A stretch of 64,000 bases of DNA from Phialocephala subalpina (Eukaryota; Ascomycota; Leotiomycetes; Helotiales; Mollisiaceae): the NCBI GenBank assembly GCA_900073065.1, contig FJOG01000002.1, positions 2,140,243 through 2,204,242 on the forward strand, given 5' to 3'. Below, piece by piece: positions 10,522-23,750 of this stretch (its first letter is position 1; every line of letters begins with the position of its first letter). The position numbers were made by a program, and so were the translations under genes. The notes beneath the pieces are model-generated. The model was not told where the DNA came from. It did not search any database and saw only the letters and a list, made by a program, of their open reading frames with translations.

Positions 10522-12149
10522 ATGACAACTTTAACGGGAACAGGTCAAGGGGATCATCAGGATGTTATTAATAATGGAAGTTGGTTGCCCTCGGCCGAAC
10601 ATAAACCGAAGCTGGTTTTCGAAGATACCAAGGGACAGATTGAAAGTCCTGTTGAAGACGCAGATGGCGACGAGATCTTGGAAAGATGGAATAAGCCAAG
10701 GATAAATCTCTATCGGTATCTTGCGGCACTTTATAGCTTCATAATCATGGGCATGAATGATGCTGCCTACGGAGTGAGTCCCATCCAAGCAAGAATAGAC
10801 TCATGTACTGACCCTTTTCAAAGGCTTTAATCCCATATGTGAGCTCTCAAATCGCCCCGAAAGTTCTATCATTGACACAATTGATAGCTTGAACCATATT
10901 ATAATATTAATTACACAGTCATCTCTCTCGTCTTCCTCGCACCATTTGTCGGCTACACGGCTGCCGCATTACTCAATGACAAAATCCACATGCACTTCGG
11001 CCAGCTTGGGGTTGCGACAGTAGCTCCAATTTGCAAGATCATAGCATACGTGGTCACCTGCGTTCATCCACCCTACCCAGTTCTTCCCATCATCTTCATG
11101 TTGGCCGGATTTGGCAATGGATTGGAGGACGGAGGCTGGAATGCCTGGATAGGCAACATGGAGAGTGCGAATGAGATGCTGGGGTTCTTGCATGGTTGCT
11201 ACGGTTTGGGTGCTACAATCAGTCCTCTGATTGCTACGGCGATGGTAACGAAAGGAGGGCTTCAGTGGTTTGAGTTCTACTATCTCATGGTACGGCACCA
11301 TTCTCTTCTTCGTGGACGATACTGACGACAAAACAGGTAGGATTTGCAGTCCTCGAACTAATCCTCTGCGCAACATTCTTCCGCAAAGCCACAGGAGCTG
11401 CTCATCGAGCAGCAAACCCCCAAAATCACGCCTCAAGCAGCAACGCAAGAACGAGAGAAGCGCTTCGAAACCCCATCACCTGGGTCTGCGCATTCTTCCT
11501 CCTCTGCTATGTCGGAGTCGAGGTATCTCTTGGTGGCTGGCTGGTAACATTCATGCTAAAAGTCCGACATGGAGAAGCTTTTGCGTCAGGCTTAGTCGTG
11601 ACAGGTTTCTGGCTCGGGCTCACATTTGGACGAATTATACTCGGTTTCGTGACGGGGAAGATTGGAGAGAAGCTTGCTATCGCCGCATACTCGTTGATTT
11701 GCATCGGTCTGGAGTTGTGTTTCTGGCTCATCCCTAATTTTGTCGCTAGTGCTGTGTTTGCAGGCTGGCTTGGTTTCTTCCTAGGACCTTTGTTCCCGGC
11801 TGCTATTGTTGTGGCTACAAAACTGTTGCCGAGAAGGTTGCATGTTAGTGCTGTTGGATTCGCGGCTGCGTTTGGGGGTGGGGGAGCTGCTGTGTTGCCA
11901 TTTGCGGTGGGTGCTATTGCTCAGGCGAGGGGTGTTCAGGTGTTACAGCCGATTGTGTTGGCTTTATTGGTACTTATTTTGGCACTGTGGTGTATGTTAC
12001 CTGGAGGCTTTAAGAAGGGGGCTTTGGAGGAAAGCAGTAGGGAAAGAGAGGAGGCGAGAGAGCGTGGTGAGGATGTGGAGAGTGGCCCGGTGCGAATAGC
12101 GGTTCGTAAGTTGAGGAAGAAGATGGGACTTGTGATAAAACGGTCGTGA
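10522..12149 (+). CDS. MFS transporter, BSC6/fucose-permease-like
   Basis: Predicted 493-residue major facilitator with about 11-12 membrane segments and hydrophilic, charged ends. The exons are 10522-10773, 10824-10838, 10888-11289 and 11337-12149, joined by GT-AG introns of 47-50 bp. The second exon is only 15 bp (ALIPY), yet the phases join cleanly into MNDAAYGALIPYLEPYYN, which fits the FHS-like family of fungal 'bypass of stop codon 6' proteins. Further marks are SLVFLAPFVGY, GFGNGLEDGGWNAWIG in the middle, GFLHGCYGLGATISPL, and FWLGLTFGRIILG in the second half. The ATG at 10522 is the first in frame. The substrate of these proteins is unknown. Unlike the five genes to its left, no stop or frameshift is seen, so it marks the right border of the decayed block. 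The 3' region 12150-12847 shows no gene. Confidence 0.85.
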
Positions 12150-12847
12150 TGGGTTGGAAATCGCCGTAAAGAGGTAGGCCGAATAGTATGCGCAGATAGA
12201 TGCGTAGAACATTGACAGGAACTAGGGGGTGCCGGACTGGTGGGAAACCACAAAGTCAACCACGTCAAAGTCTGAAAATCTCGAGGACTTCACAAGCTGG
12301 GTCTTCGACATGATGAAGTTGAGAGGCTGAAAAAACTTATTGAAATTGTCGGCACAATCGAAATGGATATCTTAATGTCTTATGCATGCCTGTACAATCT
12401 GGTGAAACGCTTCCTCCGAACTCAAAAGCAAAGATCCCATTTTCCCCTACTCATTTAGCGAGTCCTCGCACGGCTGGTTGGTATTTCGAGGCGCTCATGC
12501 CTGCTTCACGTGCTTACGCGTGGCGGCTGTGCGGTCCGGCTTTCCAGCTACACGTTTGAAGACTCGACAGCAACTCTATGGCTGTGTCACGAAATGAATG
12601 ATTTCAAATCCGTGTCACGAAGATCCTCATGTCTTCCGTCAGCACTGTTATTGCTAGCGGGAGGATATATGTACGCTGCTCTGCCACATGACCTTTCCAC
12701 TGCCCCTGAAGCCGCGAATGGTTCGACGAGATGCTGTCTAATATTATGCCTTCTGCAATATTATCTTCGAGATAATTATTGTCAAGATTGACTCCGGGAC
12801 GCCTCTCCGTGCGACGTGCAACAAACTCTGGAAGCTTCTCAAGATGA

Positions 12848-15800
12848 TCATCGAGATCCAGCTTTCTGCTTGAACTCCTCAATCAATCTCTGCAGGTAGA
12901 AGTCCCGAATGTCCGCAGGCAACTTGTCAAACGACCCCGCAATTTTGGCAACATCTTGTCTTCCTTTCTCATATGCTTGCAGGTCTCGATTTCCATAGAC
13001 GTCTTTTCCAGCAGCATAGCCTATCGACAGGTTTCGAAAGAAGATGTTGACCGAGATGTTCCATCCAGTTGTGGGGGACGTGGTGTGTAGCCACAATGGC
13101 GGTAAGAAGAGGACATCACCTGGCTGTAGTAAGGCCTCGTGCGGGTGGGTGCCTGGGATACTGCCATCTTCGAGTTTCTCAAATACATTCACGACTGAGC
13201 TCGAGGCTCCGGGCTCGAATCCCAGGTGCTTGAAGTCGGAAGGTGGGAAAAGGAAAAGTCGTTTCGAACCACGAACTTGGCAGAGTACATTGGCCATCAC
13301 CTGAGATGAAGTTAGCAGAAATATAAAGTGTGACACAAAAGCAGGTATCACTCACGTCGTAATGTAGCCACATATTGACAGGACCAGAGATTCTGAGAGG
13401 TGAGCTATGGGCATTCTCCAACACCATCTTCAACTCAGGGGGTAGTCTGAAATCTCCTGCTATAGTTGGAAAGTCCTGCGTGATGTCTGCTGCCTTCTCC
13501 GAAGGCTTTTCGGAAGACAGAGACCGGAGATAGAACTTCTCGCCATTCTCAATTTGGTCCACGAACTCACCGAACTTCTTGGGGGCGTATGCAAAATTCT
13601 TAGTCCTGAAATTCATGTGTTCTGTGGTCGCTTGATGAACGACGACCTACATTGTTAGCGCGAGATTATGACTTCTTGATAGAAGAGCTCACCTCACGAT
13701 CAACCCCAATTTGATTCTTGAGGTACTCTGCTGTCCAATTTGTCGTGCATGAACCAATGTCCAAACCTTCCAGAATGACAGGCGAGCTAGATTGTACGAC
13801 CTTCTCGAAGTCCTCGGACGAGCGCAGGCATATCCGTGGCAAGGATACGACACTCTTTTGAGCAGAGGCGGCCTCCGTGTTTGAAACTTTGTAGCTTTCT
13901 TGCAAGGGCTCAACCTCGACTGTTCGTATGTACTTCCACGGCTTCTCAACTGGACTAGAACCGAGCAAATCCATTGTAGTAGGTCTCAAGGTAAAGCAAC
14001 CTCGGTTCCAAAATGTCCCGAAAGAGAAGCACACAGCAGATCCGCCCATAATCACGAGGTTCTCCTCTGTGCTTACAGTGGTGGTTCCCACAAGGAGAGG
14101 CCTGGGAGTACCTGGACCTCGTTTGAGGGAAACACCTGAGGATGATCCCGACATGCCTTGAAGCTCAAATGCACAAACTTCATTGCGTTCGTTCAGAATG
14201 TGATTCTTCACGATGCCTCCCACAACATAGATATGGCCTTCACGATTGACCACACTTGCACCAAAGCGTAAGATATCTGTATGTATCTCAAAGTCGCGGA
14301 GATGTTTGAATGATATGACTGGCTGTTGGTGTGATTCATCTGGGAGAATCAGATCCCATCGCCACGACGATTGCTGAATGGATGAATGCTCAGACATGCC
14401 GCCAGCAAGTATGCCAAATCTGGAATGATTTGTTAAGTTATAGGGTGTAGTTGAACATTGACCGAATGTTGCTCCGTACGTTGGAGGTGGGACATCCCCT
14501 TTTCCATAAGCACATTTCAGCCAGCCCGTTTTCCGACTCCAAAAGAAGTAGTCGGCAGAGACCGTACGGGAATTGATCCTTCCGGTCGAGACCAGGACGC
14601 GACCGCCACCTAAGTTTACCGCTTGGTGGCGGTATAATGGATAGGGAAGATCATCGACTCGCTCCCATACTTTGGGCCATTTGTGGTAGAGCCAACAATC
14701 CGAAAGTGCACCATCCGGAGACGTTCTACCACCGACGAGAATAGCACCAGTATTTCCAAGGTCTGTGATCGTATGACACATTCTGCCTGAAGGTGTCGCA
14801 GATGACCAAGGAGAGTGGGCTGTTATTTCCGCAGTAAATTTAGAGCTGTACACATCGAGGGTGTTCAACCTGGTCATTGTTCCCATGCCACCGAAAACAC
14901 CAATGTAATCCCCAGTCCGGTTTGAACTTATCAATGGCATTGCTGCAGCAAATCTTCGACAACCTTGAGACTTCGGATACTCAGCGAAGGAGACCTGTGC
15001 CGATATGTTCGAATCGGCGGTGACGGCTGTTCTCGAGGCGTTTGTCTCCTTTAAAATCGACTCAGCAGAGTCGGAATGCGTGTCTGCAACGAGCAAGAAA
15101 TAATGCGCTCCAAATAGGGCGAATTCCTCCCACTCATCAAAGGGCTCCACATTATCTAGGTACTCGCGGTCCTTTGAGCTAACGAACTTGGCTTGGCTCC
15201 AGAGTTTCCAAAGGTTGCATACTGAGACTAAGGGCCATCCCAGATCCTGAAAGCGTGACTGTTGCGCGGAAGTGGTAGGATACTTTTCGACTGCTCTTAA
15301 CGGGGTTTGAAGCTTGTTGAAATGTGCCATCATTGTTTGTGAGAAGGGATGATCTTTCCCATCAGGCATAAGTTGTTCAAGGAGACAGAAACGAGCTGGT
15401 CTGAGTCAGTACCTTTTTCATACGAAACGATCTGGTGAGGTACCTCGTGGTAGTGTACTAGCCCAAGAGATTAGAGCATCTGCGGCTTCGACGTTCATAT
15501 AAGTAATAGAGACTTCGGCCGTAAGTAATACCAGAGCTGAGATGAGTTAGCATTAGTTCCTACTTTTGAGCGAAGGCCATTTGACTCGATGAGTGGTGCT
15601 CAGAACAATATCTGCCATGGCTTGATCGGGCAGCTTCTTACATTTTTCCAATTCGACAGTACTTGACAGAATACGATCAAGACTCCCAAGATCACGAAGA
15701 TCACATCCGATTTGGAGGTATTGGTCGCTCCGAAGTAGGACGTCACCTTCAGACACTTCAACGTTTGTCAAGAGAGACTTTAGATGATCGGTGTTTTCGA

Positions 15801-16332
15801 CAACATGTCGCTTCTTGAGCATGAGGTCTCGATAGTCTATATCAACGAACTTAGTCCCATGACAATGAGACTTGTACCTGGTGAGGCATTGCCAAGGAAG
15901 TGGGTCACTGAGGGATAGTCAGCTGGTGTGTGTGAAATATTGTGAAAGGAGAGCACTTACTATCCACAACCTAGATTTATGACAATCTTTTGCTTTTCAG
16001 AATTTTGCTCTAAAAAGTGCCTTACAACTTGATCGATGACCTTCATTCGCAGCCAATAGCCACGGTTTATGAGTGGACTTCGTCTTTGAAATTTCTTGAC
16101 AAAGTGGCGGAAAAATTGCTCTTCAGGATAGTATAGGCGTTCAACACTTCGCTTTGACACAATGCTGCTATTGTTCGTCTGACACGAAAGTCAGCTACAC
16201 CCAGCAGTTTGTGGAAGGAAATGTACGGACACCCATGATTGAATCATCGATCTGCTGAGACTTTGATTTTGTCAAAGCTCTCACAGGCTTATCTCCAAGC
16301 ACCGTGGGAGCGTGCATATTGGGCTTCTTCAT
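12848..16332 (-). CDS. ppm2: tRNA wybutosine-synthesising protein 4 (methyltransferase-Kelch-JmjC)
   Basis: About 1067 residues. Acts on tRNA-Phe position 37, methylating and methoxycarbonylating the wyosine side chain in the last steps of wybutosine synthesis. Domains in order are: an LCM-type SAM methyltransferase ([16 protein letters not shown], the NLGCGYDPLPWQ SAM loop, TAEVSITYM); a Kelch propeller with [33 protein letters not shown] and HIYVVGGIV; and a C-terminal JmjC/cupin-8 domain with [14 protein letters not shown] and LWLHTTSP supplying His-Asp...His iron ligands. Introns are placed at 16179-16230, 15908-15960, 15537-15563, 15396-15443, 13647-13692 and 13301-13355. The first uses a weak GTCCGT donor. 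The third would be only 27 nt, so it is either an ultrashort intron or a disrupted site. Start ATG at 16330-16332, with 435 bp to the divergent ATG18 gene. The family is certain; integrity at 15.55 kb is not. Confidence 0.88.
15537..15563 (-). other. Apparent 27-nt intron in the TYW4 methyltransferase domain
   Basis: Between VKWPSLK and [13 protein letters not shown] the coding frame is interrupted by two stops within a segment that starts GTAGG, holds a GCTAAC branch-like site and ends TCAG. Removing exactly these 27 bases restores the frame and the expected protein. Fungal spliceosomal introns are normally 45 nt or more, so this may be a real ultrashort intron, a deletion inside a normal one, or an assembly error. 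Confidence 0.45.
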
Positions 16333-16767
16333 CTTGATATTGTGTCGAATGTTCAGGACAGAAAGATGTCACTGTGCGAGGAAGAATTTTGAATCGTCCC
16401 TTTGTTTTAGCGAGGTTAAACACAGTGATTGATTTTCTAGACTTTCTCAATTCGTTCTAGCGTAAGCTCAGACCACACCTTATTCTCAGCCCCCATCAAG
16501 TTCAAGGTCCTTATCCCTAGCTCTGAGAGGCTGCCCCGCCACCATCATCAACAATTTTTGACACATTCACAACCAGGTCAAAGTCCAGATGATTGTGCCA
16601 AGGATCTCGTACTGTTCTGTTACAGCTTCACCTACCAGTTAGCTCCGATCAAGCCATTATTTTCGCACATCTACTCTAGCACGAATCCAGATTCCCGGCA
16701 TACCTTACGAGCTACCGATATAGCTTCAAAGCTCCTGGCTGTGCGATCAGCAGCTTCGTACGAAGCT

Positions 16768-18240
16768 ATGGCTATGAACTTTGTTACCTTCAATCAGGAC
16801 TACAGCTGCCTAGCTGTTGGTGAGATCATCCTCTTCTTCCGGCAACTTGCGCTGACTGCCTGAAATAGGAACTTCAAGAGGCTTCCGGATATACCACACT
16901 GATCCCTTTGCGAAGATATTCAGCAGCGACGATGGAAATGTTGCGCTTATTGAGATGTTATTCTCAACATCCTTAGTTGCGCTTATACTGTCGCCGAGAC
17001 ATCTGGTCATACAGAATACGAAGGTAGGATAGCTGGAGGAGGTGGTGGTCTCATTGCTTTGGACTTTGAGCTTTGGACCTGAAGTACTAACCCCGCGATA
17101 GAGATCTTCCATAATCTGCGAGCTCACTTTTCCATCGGCGGTCCTTGCGGTTAGACTGAATCGAAAACGACTTACGGTTGTATTGGAGGAAGAAATATAC
17201 TTGTACGACATCTCGAATATGAGCCTGCTCTATACAATCCCAACATCACCAAACCCGAATGCGATATGCGCTCTTGCTCCGTCATCAGAGAATTGCTACC
17301 TTGCGTACCCGCTGCCGAAAGCTCGAGAAGATTCAGGGGATAAACGACCTGCTCATGCGCCACCGCCGTCGCAATACGTTCCACCAACTTCTGGTGAAGT
17401 CCTAATATTTGATACATTGAAGTTAGAGGCTCTCAACGTGGTGGAGGCACATAAGTCACCGCTTTCATGTATTGCATTGAACAACGAGGGGACTCTCCTT
17501 GCCACAGCTTCGGAGACGGGCACTATCATCAGAGTATTTTCTCTGCCGAAGGGGACCAAATTGTACCAATTCCGAAGAGGCACATATCCTTCGACCATCT
17601 ACAGCATGTCATTCAACCTAAGCTCGACATTACTATGCGTTTCGTCTACAACCGATACAGTGCATATCTTCCGACTTGGCCCAGCCCCCACAGGTCTGCG
17701 CCCACTGTCACCAAAGTTAACGGATGAGAGATGGGCACGATCTCGAAGCTACGATAGCGGCGGCGAATCTCCAACAACAGGGACTTCGCCAGGCAGTGAC
17801 AACGTTGAGCCACCTACTGTTGCTCGGAAGACGAGCGGTACCTTCGGTAGCATGATCAGAAGGTCGTCTCAGCTGATGGGAAAGAATGTTGCAGGTATTG
17901 TTGGAGGATACTTGCCACAAGCCGTCACGGAGATGTGGGAACCCATGAGAGACTTTGCATTTATCAAGATCCCAAAAAGCATTGGTACGAATGCATCCGG
18001 TGGCCCACTCAGAAGTGTGGTCGCGATGCTCAATAGTAGTCCGCAAGTTATGGTGGTTACTAGTGATGGAGGTTTCTATGTATTCAGTATTGATTTGGAG
18101 AACGGTGGTGAAGGCGTGTTGGTCAAGCAATATTCGTGAGTAATCTGCTCTAAATGCTCGATCATCCATGACTGACATCTGATAGCGTCCTGGAAGGGGA
18201 TGACAAGCTTGACCAGTCAGCCATGGACTACACCACCTGA
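16768..18240 (+). CDS. atg18: Autophagy-related protein 18 (PROPPIN, WD40)
   Basis: Predicted 431 residues, the usual size for filamentous fungi. A seven-bladed beta-propeller that binds PI3P and PI(3,5)P2 on autophagosomal and vacuolar membranes, needed with Atg2 for autophagosome growth and for vacuole homeostasis. The protein opens [20 protein letters not shown], as in other fungal Atg18. The phosphoinositide-binding motif FRRG (in [16 protein letters not shown]) lies in the middle, followed by a low-complexity loop ([15 protein letters not shown]) and the last blades ending [11 protein letters not shown]. Introns at 16820-16868, 17024-17101 and 18136-18185 all fit GT-AG. The second ATG (16774) is also possible. 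Transcribed divergently from TYW4. No defect is seen. Confidence 0.95.
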
Positions 18241-21200
18241 ATAAAAGTGAAGCGGATGTCTGCATTCTTTGATTTCTTATAGGAGTTCAGGTCAACATCT
18301 TCTCGCTTCTTCGCGATCGTTCCCAAAGGGGTTCAGCATTAGCAGCAGGCGTTTTTGTCAAGCTTTGGCACAAGCTTTTTGGAGGGGTGGAGCTCTTGCC
18401 AGCTACCACTCGAAGTCCAGCAACATAATGAATTTCTTTCAACTCTTTGAAAGTTCGTCCGACAGTGTATTGAAAGCCCCGAATCCCGCTCTTTGGCCAG
18501 GTGTATCTCTTTCTCATGCACGATATATGGTGGCGCGACTTTCTTACATCGTACTCGTGTATGTAAGAGTGTATATTGTTAATGATACTTTCATAGCACT
18601 TGCAGAAAGTCGGCGCAGTTTTCAAACTTCATATCATCTAATTCTATCGGGCAGTGCGTCTGTTCTGTGGCGAAGCCTTCATTTCTTCTCTTCGCGTTCC
18701 ACAACCTCGCGGTTAAAGTCCTTTGCATGCCAGATGTTGTCATCCATACATGTATACTAAGCCTGTCGCTAAAACTGTTGGCACGAGGAAGTCCCTGCCG
18801 AGGCAAATTGAAAACCCCTCGTTGGAATACGGAATACGTCCGTACAGCATCACCCTCTGATTCATACGTCCGTAATCAAAGAGACACGAGATGTTCGCAG
18901 TTCTCCAAACCAATTCACACTATCCTGGAGCCGGCATTTCTGATATGCTCCTCAGCCGAAGTTCGGCAAGGACCTTTCTCCGTACCGACCCCAAGTCCTC
19001 AAACGGCACCCCTACCGAATATCAAGTCTTATTTCCTGATATCAGCCTTCCCCCAAGTATAGGGCCGAGGCTTGAACCGAACCCCAAAAGTCAGCCTCGC
19101 CGATAGTATCACTATTTCATCTGATGTCCAAAAACAAATTACTGACCACACATTTTTGGATACATGAAGATCAATAACATCACTTGAACCGAAGGAGTGG
19201 GAATTAGCATGCGTTTGATGATCGGTTTCAACTGATTTGCATGATCAAGCAAGTTATTTGCCGAGAAGTCATAGGATTCGATGTTCCCTTTTGTGTGATG
19301 AATTGAATCTGCCTTCCCAAGGCATATTTAAGGATCTAAAATCTTGGATTCCTGTATCAAGGCCTGAGTTGGTCTAGAAGTGTCATTCAATTGGCGGTTG
19401 CGAAGCGAATGCGATGCCGATCGGGAAATAATTAAGGGAGTGATGTTCTTGATGACACATGAGGGGCATTTTACGTGAGAAGCAACAGAAAATTTGGCTC
19501 GGAGTATTCAAGTACCTTCCCCGTAGCGTATACGGTTTAACGTAAAGGCGGCAGACGTTTTAAGAGACCTTCTCTCTGTTGTTCCCTTTGGATCCGGCAG
19601 GCTTGACTCTGGTCACGAACTTGCGAGATGTTTTGGAAATGAAATCCTAGGATCTAAGCACTGTCGTGGTAGTGTTTACCAAATTTACCGACGATAAACT
19701 TTACAAGGTCGAAGCTTGTTGTTCTAATTTAGCAAGTGTGACGGAGCTGCATTGCTTGGGATTCTGGGAAGGCTGGGAGCGCAGCAAATTTGCTCAGATA
19801 TCAAACTTTGTCTCCATGATCCATCGATCGGTTCGCGCTGGTCCATAATTTAAGCTGGGACCGCGAAATTCCATTTCCCGCGGATGGCGGATGTCGAATG
19901 GAAACTATTTCCGATCCATAATTCTGTCCAAGTGAACCCATAATTGTGGGCGACGCTTGGTTTAGGTGGCCGAGTTGGCGGAAAAACATGAGGTTAATTC
20001 GCTAGGTGACCAGGTGCTCGGGCAAGCACATCCGAAGATCAACAGTGACTGATCGTCCTGGCCATACAGGAATTTCGGTTTGACTTATCCCAGGCAAGTA
20101 TGAACCAGTCCTCATACCTTTCAATAGCTTCCTTCTGGACCCTCCAGACCTTTCCTCAACCAAAGAGCTCTGACGATAGCGAACGGTAGTGGAGACGATC
20201 TCTGCTCCTCGAATGTCGAAATCGCCGACAAGTTGACAACCATCACTGACACGTTACTACTACTTGGTGACATCTAGTTTAGTCGTCGATACTCGTGACG
20301 TTCGCTCGAGAGACCAATTGTTTGTCCAGAATCGTGAGATGGAGATTGCTTCGTGTCATCTCACCATGAGAGACAATCGATGGTTCAAGATCTGGCGCGG
20401 GTACCTGAGCACTGCCGTCTCCACGCTCAGCCTCCCAATTACAAGTCTACCAACACAGGAAGAGAAATGGTAAAATTTACTGTATGAACTACTCGTGTGG
20501 AAAATTGATTGCATCGGGGATGATGTCGAAAGAGGCCGTCGATATTGAGACCGCATCCTGAAGTTGGAGACTGTTGAAGCGGGGATGGAAATAACATCAT
20601 CTCAAGGCAGAAAAATACCTCTTCAAGGCTGTGTCGTCTTCAGAGCTCTGAGGCAGGTTTACGAGCCACCCTATCAGAGAGACGAGTCTCTTGGGGCTGC
20701 TTGAGGCGGAGTAGGCCAATGCGGTTGTGATAGGAACGGGCGGTGGGTCACGGCACCAGACTTTCGACGGCGGCAACCCTGCAATGGGCTTCAGTGGGGA
20801 GAAGACAGGCTTGTCCCAGTACTGAAGATACCCTGAGGGCCCGGAGGTGGCAGCCTGCCACGCGCGATTCTTTAGCGCTGGAGACGCTGGTCTGCACTGT
20901 AAACGACCCTGCTGCAGCTCGTGAGCACACTGGAATTCTGCGAATGATGCCTCACCGGTCGTACTCCTGCGACCACGAGCACATTTGCATCTTTGGGACC
21001 GACCTCCGAACAATTGAACAGCCACACACTAATATGTATTGTATTCTGCGATGTAGCTGTCCCTAGCGATGGTGTTGGTATCGAACTTTGCTCAGCATCG
21101 TATGTCTATCCCATGGGGAGACTCGCACTGGGATTGACCTTCGAGTGTACTGTACCATGCATCTTGGCAAAGAGAGAGAGCAGTGGGTGAAGCTGAAGCT

Positions 21201-22334
21201 TCTTGACATGCTAGGTCTTCGGACAATGGCCGAGCTCCCCAAACGTCCACATACTCGGTCAGCCTCAGCACCTTATTATTACCCTCAACCAGGTGAACCC
21301 GCTGGCAGCACTAACTCTCTGGTCCTGATCTCGAGTCCTGACTCCCTGAATGGCCCTGACCCGCTGGAGCTAAACCCTACCGCAGAGCATCGCATCGTCC
21401 CATGCCATGCCCGTGCAAGTGCTGCCTGCCTTGTCGGTTAGTCTCTGTCTCTCTACCTGGCACGATGTATCCAACGGGTTCGACGGGTTCCAACGCTCTC
21501 TTTCCGCACCCTGGTCGTGGCCTCAAATGCACTTCGACAGGGGCATTGATCTCCTTCCTGGTCTGTTGGAAATAAATTCCCTGTGCGCATTGGAACAGTC
21601 ATCCGAGCTTCATGTCAGCAATTACTGCCAACCAGGCCCGCCCATCACAGCAATATTGAGCGTGGTGCAGTGGGCTGCGAGTGACCTAGGTGCAGGCCTG
21701 GTTTAGGCCTGGTTTGCCATGGCCGTCCCATTCCCACGCCACCCTCAAGGGCCCTGGTCCATCGAGGACATTTGGTACTGTACCTTTGCATCGGATTCCC
21801 ACTAGGACAGCGACGACCTTCGAGATGCACCCACCCTGCAGCCTGAAGCGGTCATTTGGCATGTTGGCTAGGGTACCGGTTCCTCCTGGAAAGAGTCAAG
21901 CCCCTCCATCCTCTCTAGCACTGCCGTACACCCTTGGAACAACAGGATTTACATTAGACCCATCGCCGTTATTATATGTTTGTTTGAAGGGTAGCAATGG
22001 TTTAAAGTCTGCCTTGACTTCCTTTCGAAACTTCATCGCCCTCTTGCAACCAGCAGCATATTACGTCTTGCTCATCCCTCGAGCTATTCTTGAGCTTGGA
22101 CACTCTCACGGCATCTCCTCCTCGTGGATACCTCCCGCAGCGCTGGCATTCTTAAACGTGCCCTCATCCCATCCCCCCTCACTAAGTTATCGGTACATAT
22201 GAGGTCACCAATCAGACTCCTTCATCCTCACTCCACAAGAATCCTCGATAAAGGCGTTGGCTTTCCCAGGCTTCCAGGATCTGTCTATTCTTTACATCGT
22301 ACATAATCATCCTTCTTCTCTATTCTTGTCAAAG
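18241..22334. other. 4.1-kb gene-free interval upstream of a zinc-finger gene
   Basis: I find no convincing coding region, tRNA or transposon here. Short open frames exist but have no family features and do not join by good splice sites. The right half (about 21.2-22.3 kb) is C/T-rich on the plus strand and rich in CCTC/CCCT, as in long fungal 5' leaders and promoters of regulatory genes. The interval probably holds the promoter and 5' UTR of the C2H2 gene at 22335 and the 3' end of ATG18. Confidence 0.5.
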
Positions 22335-23750
22335 ATGGAGTTGACCCCACAATCCGCACGCTCACCAACCTCACCATATCCGTACCATTCCAATTCTCAG
22401 CCACTCTATGAATATCCGTCACCGGCACAGAGTGACTCTCGGTATCGTTCAACAGACTCATTACAAGGACTCGGACTCTATTCATGTCCAATGCCAGGCT
22501 CCACCGTGGAGAATGGTCCAGTGACGAACATTCCGTCTCCCTCAGCCACCAACAACTGGCCAAATACGACATTACAACATCGGGATACCCCGAGGTCATC
22601 TCACTCTACCCCCAATCTACTACCGGCAGAATATGACCCTTTTGCGCCGTATCGTGCAACCGGGCCGACCCCTTACAGTCATGATATATACTCGGCTCAG
22701 ACTTCAGAAGTAACCGTACTACCTGCCTCACCAGTTCCTTCCGGCAACACTTCTCAACGATCCTCCTTCTCCTCAGCTCCGGCCTCTGAGATCTTCACCC
22801 AAGCTGGATCCAGTCACTCCTACACTCCACGCATCAAGATGGAGGGCCATCCTGACTTCGTTGATGGGAACGAGTCCATGATGTTGAGCTCGCCCCAGTT
22901 AAACCATAGTCTTCTTACTTCCTCTGCTGGTCCCTATCCTGGAAGCCTCGAGGCAGCCTATTACAATGACCAACCTCCCATGGGATGGCCAAAGATGGAA
23001 TACGGCAATCCTCCGGAACTACCTGGCATCACTTCATTACCTATTCCTCCTTACGACAACAGACGTTCTGAGAGCAGAGAACCTGGCTCAGGATCTCAAG
23101 CCCCGCGACGCGCCAGTGGAGTCCCCCGCACTCGAACTCGAAGACTCACTTCGAAAGAAGATGCAAACTTCCAGTGTCACGTCAAAGGATGTGGCAAGCT
23201 TTTTGGAAGAAGCTACAACTTCAAAGCTCACATGGAGACTCATGACGCCAGTCGAGAGTATCCATTCCCATGTCCAGTCAAGGACTGCAACAAGAAGTTT
23301 GTTCGAAAGACGGACTTGCAAAGACACCACCAAAGTGTGCACATGAAGCAGAGAAACCACCGATGCGACTATTGCAGCAGGTTCTTTGCAAGAAAAGACA
23401 CACTTAGAAGGTAAGTCAATTCCCCAGCGCATACATTTGAACACAAGCTAATCATTCACAGACACATGGAAGACGGATGCTCGAAACGTTTTGACATCGA
23501 GACCGTCGACTTCAGACCACAAAGCTACAGCAACAATGACCAGCACTCCATGAGGGTTCCAACTCGCGGCTCAGACAACCAGTCAAGACAAGCCTCGTAC
23601 AGCTCCGGAGCGCACTATTCCCCACCACCTTCAAGTCGCGGCCCGCATGCGTATAACGACCCCCTCACGTCAGCCCCAGGAACATTTTTAGACAGACCAG
23701 AATACCTCGGTCACCAAGATGGGAGTCATGAGGCGGTATGGACCAACTGA
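22335..23750 (+). CDS. C2H2 zinc-finger transcription factor
   Basis: Predicted 454 residues from the ATG at 22335 (MELTPQSARSP); the upstream in-frame extension has no other good start. The first 270 or so residues are Pro/Ser/Tyr-rich and disordered, as in fungal activators. At about residues 275-365 come three fingers: CHVKGCGKLFGRSYNFKAHMETH, CPVKDCNKKFVRKTDLQRHH followed by QSVH, and CDYCSRFFARKDTLRRHMEDGC. The single intron 23411-23461 splits the last finger at the R-H codons. The C-terminal tail is Ser/Pro-rich. It acts in the nucleus as a DNA-binding regulator; targets are unknown and I do not assign a named orthologue. The long upstream region suggests complex control. No defects are seen. 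Confidence 0.88.

Noticed and set aside
19970..20050. GGTGGCCGAGTTGG resembles the 5' part of a tRNA-Ser
   Set aside because: No T-arm consensus and no closing acceptor stem downstream.
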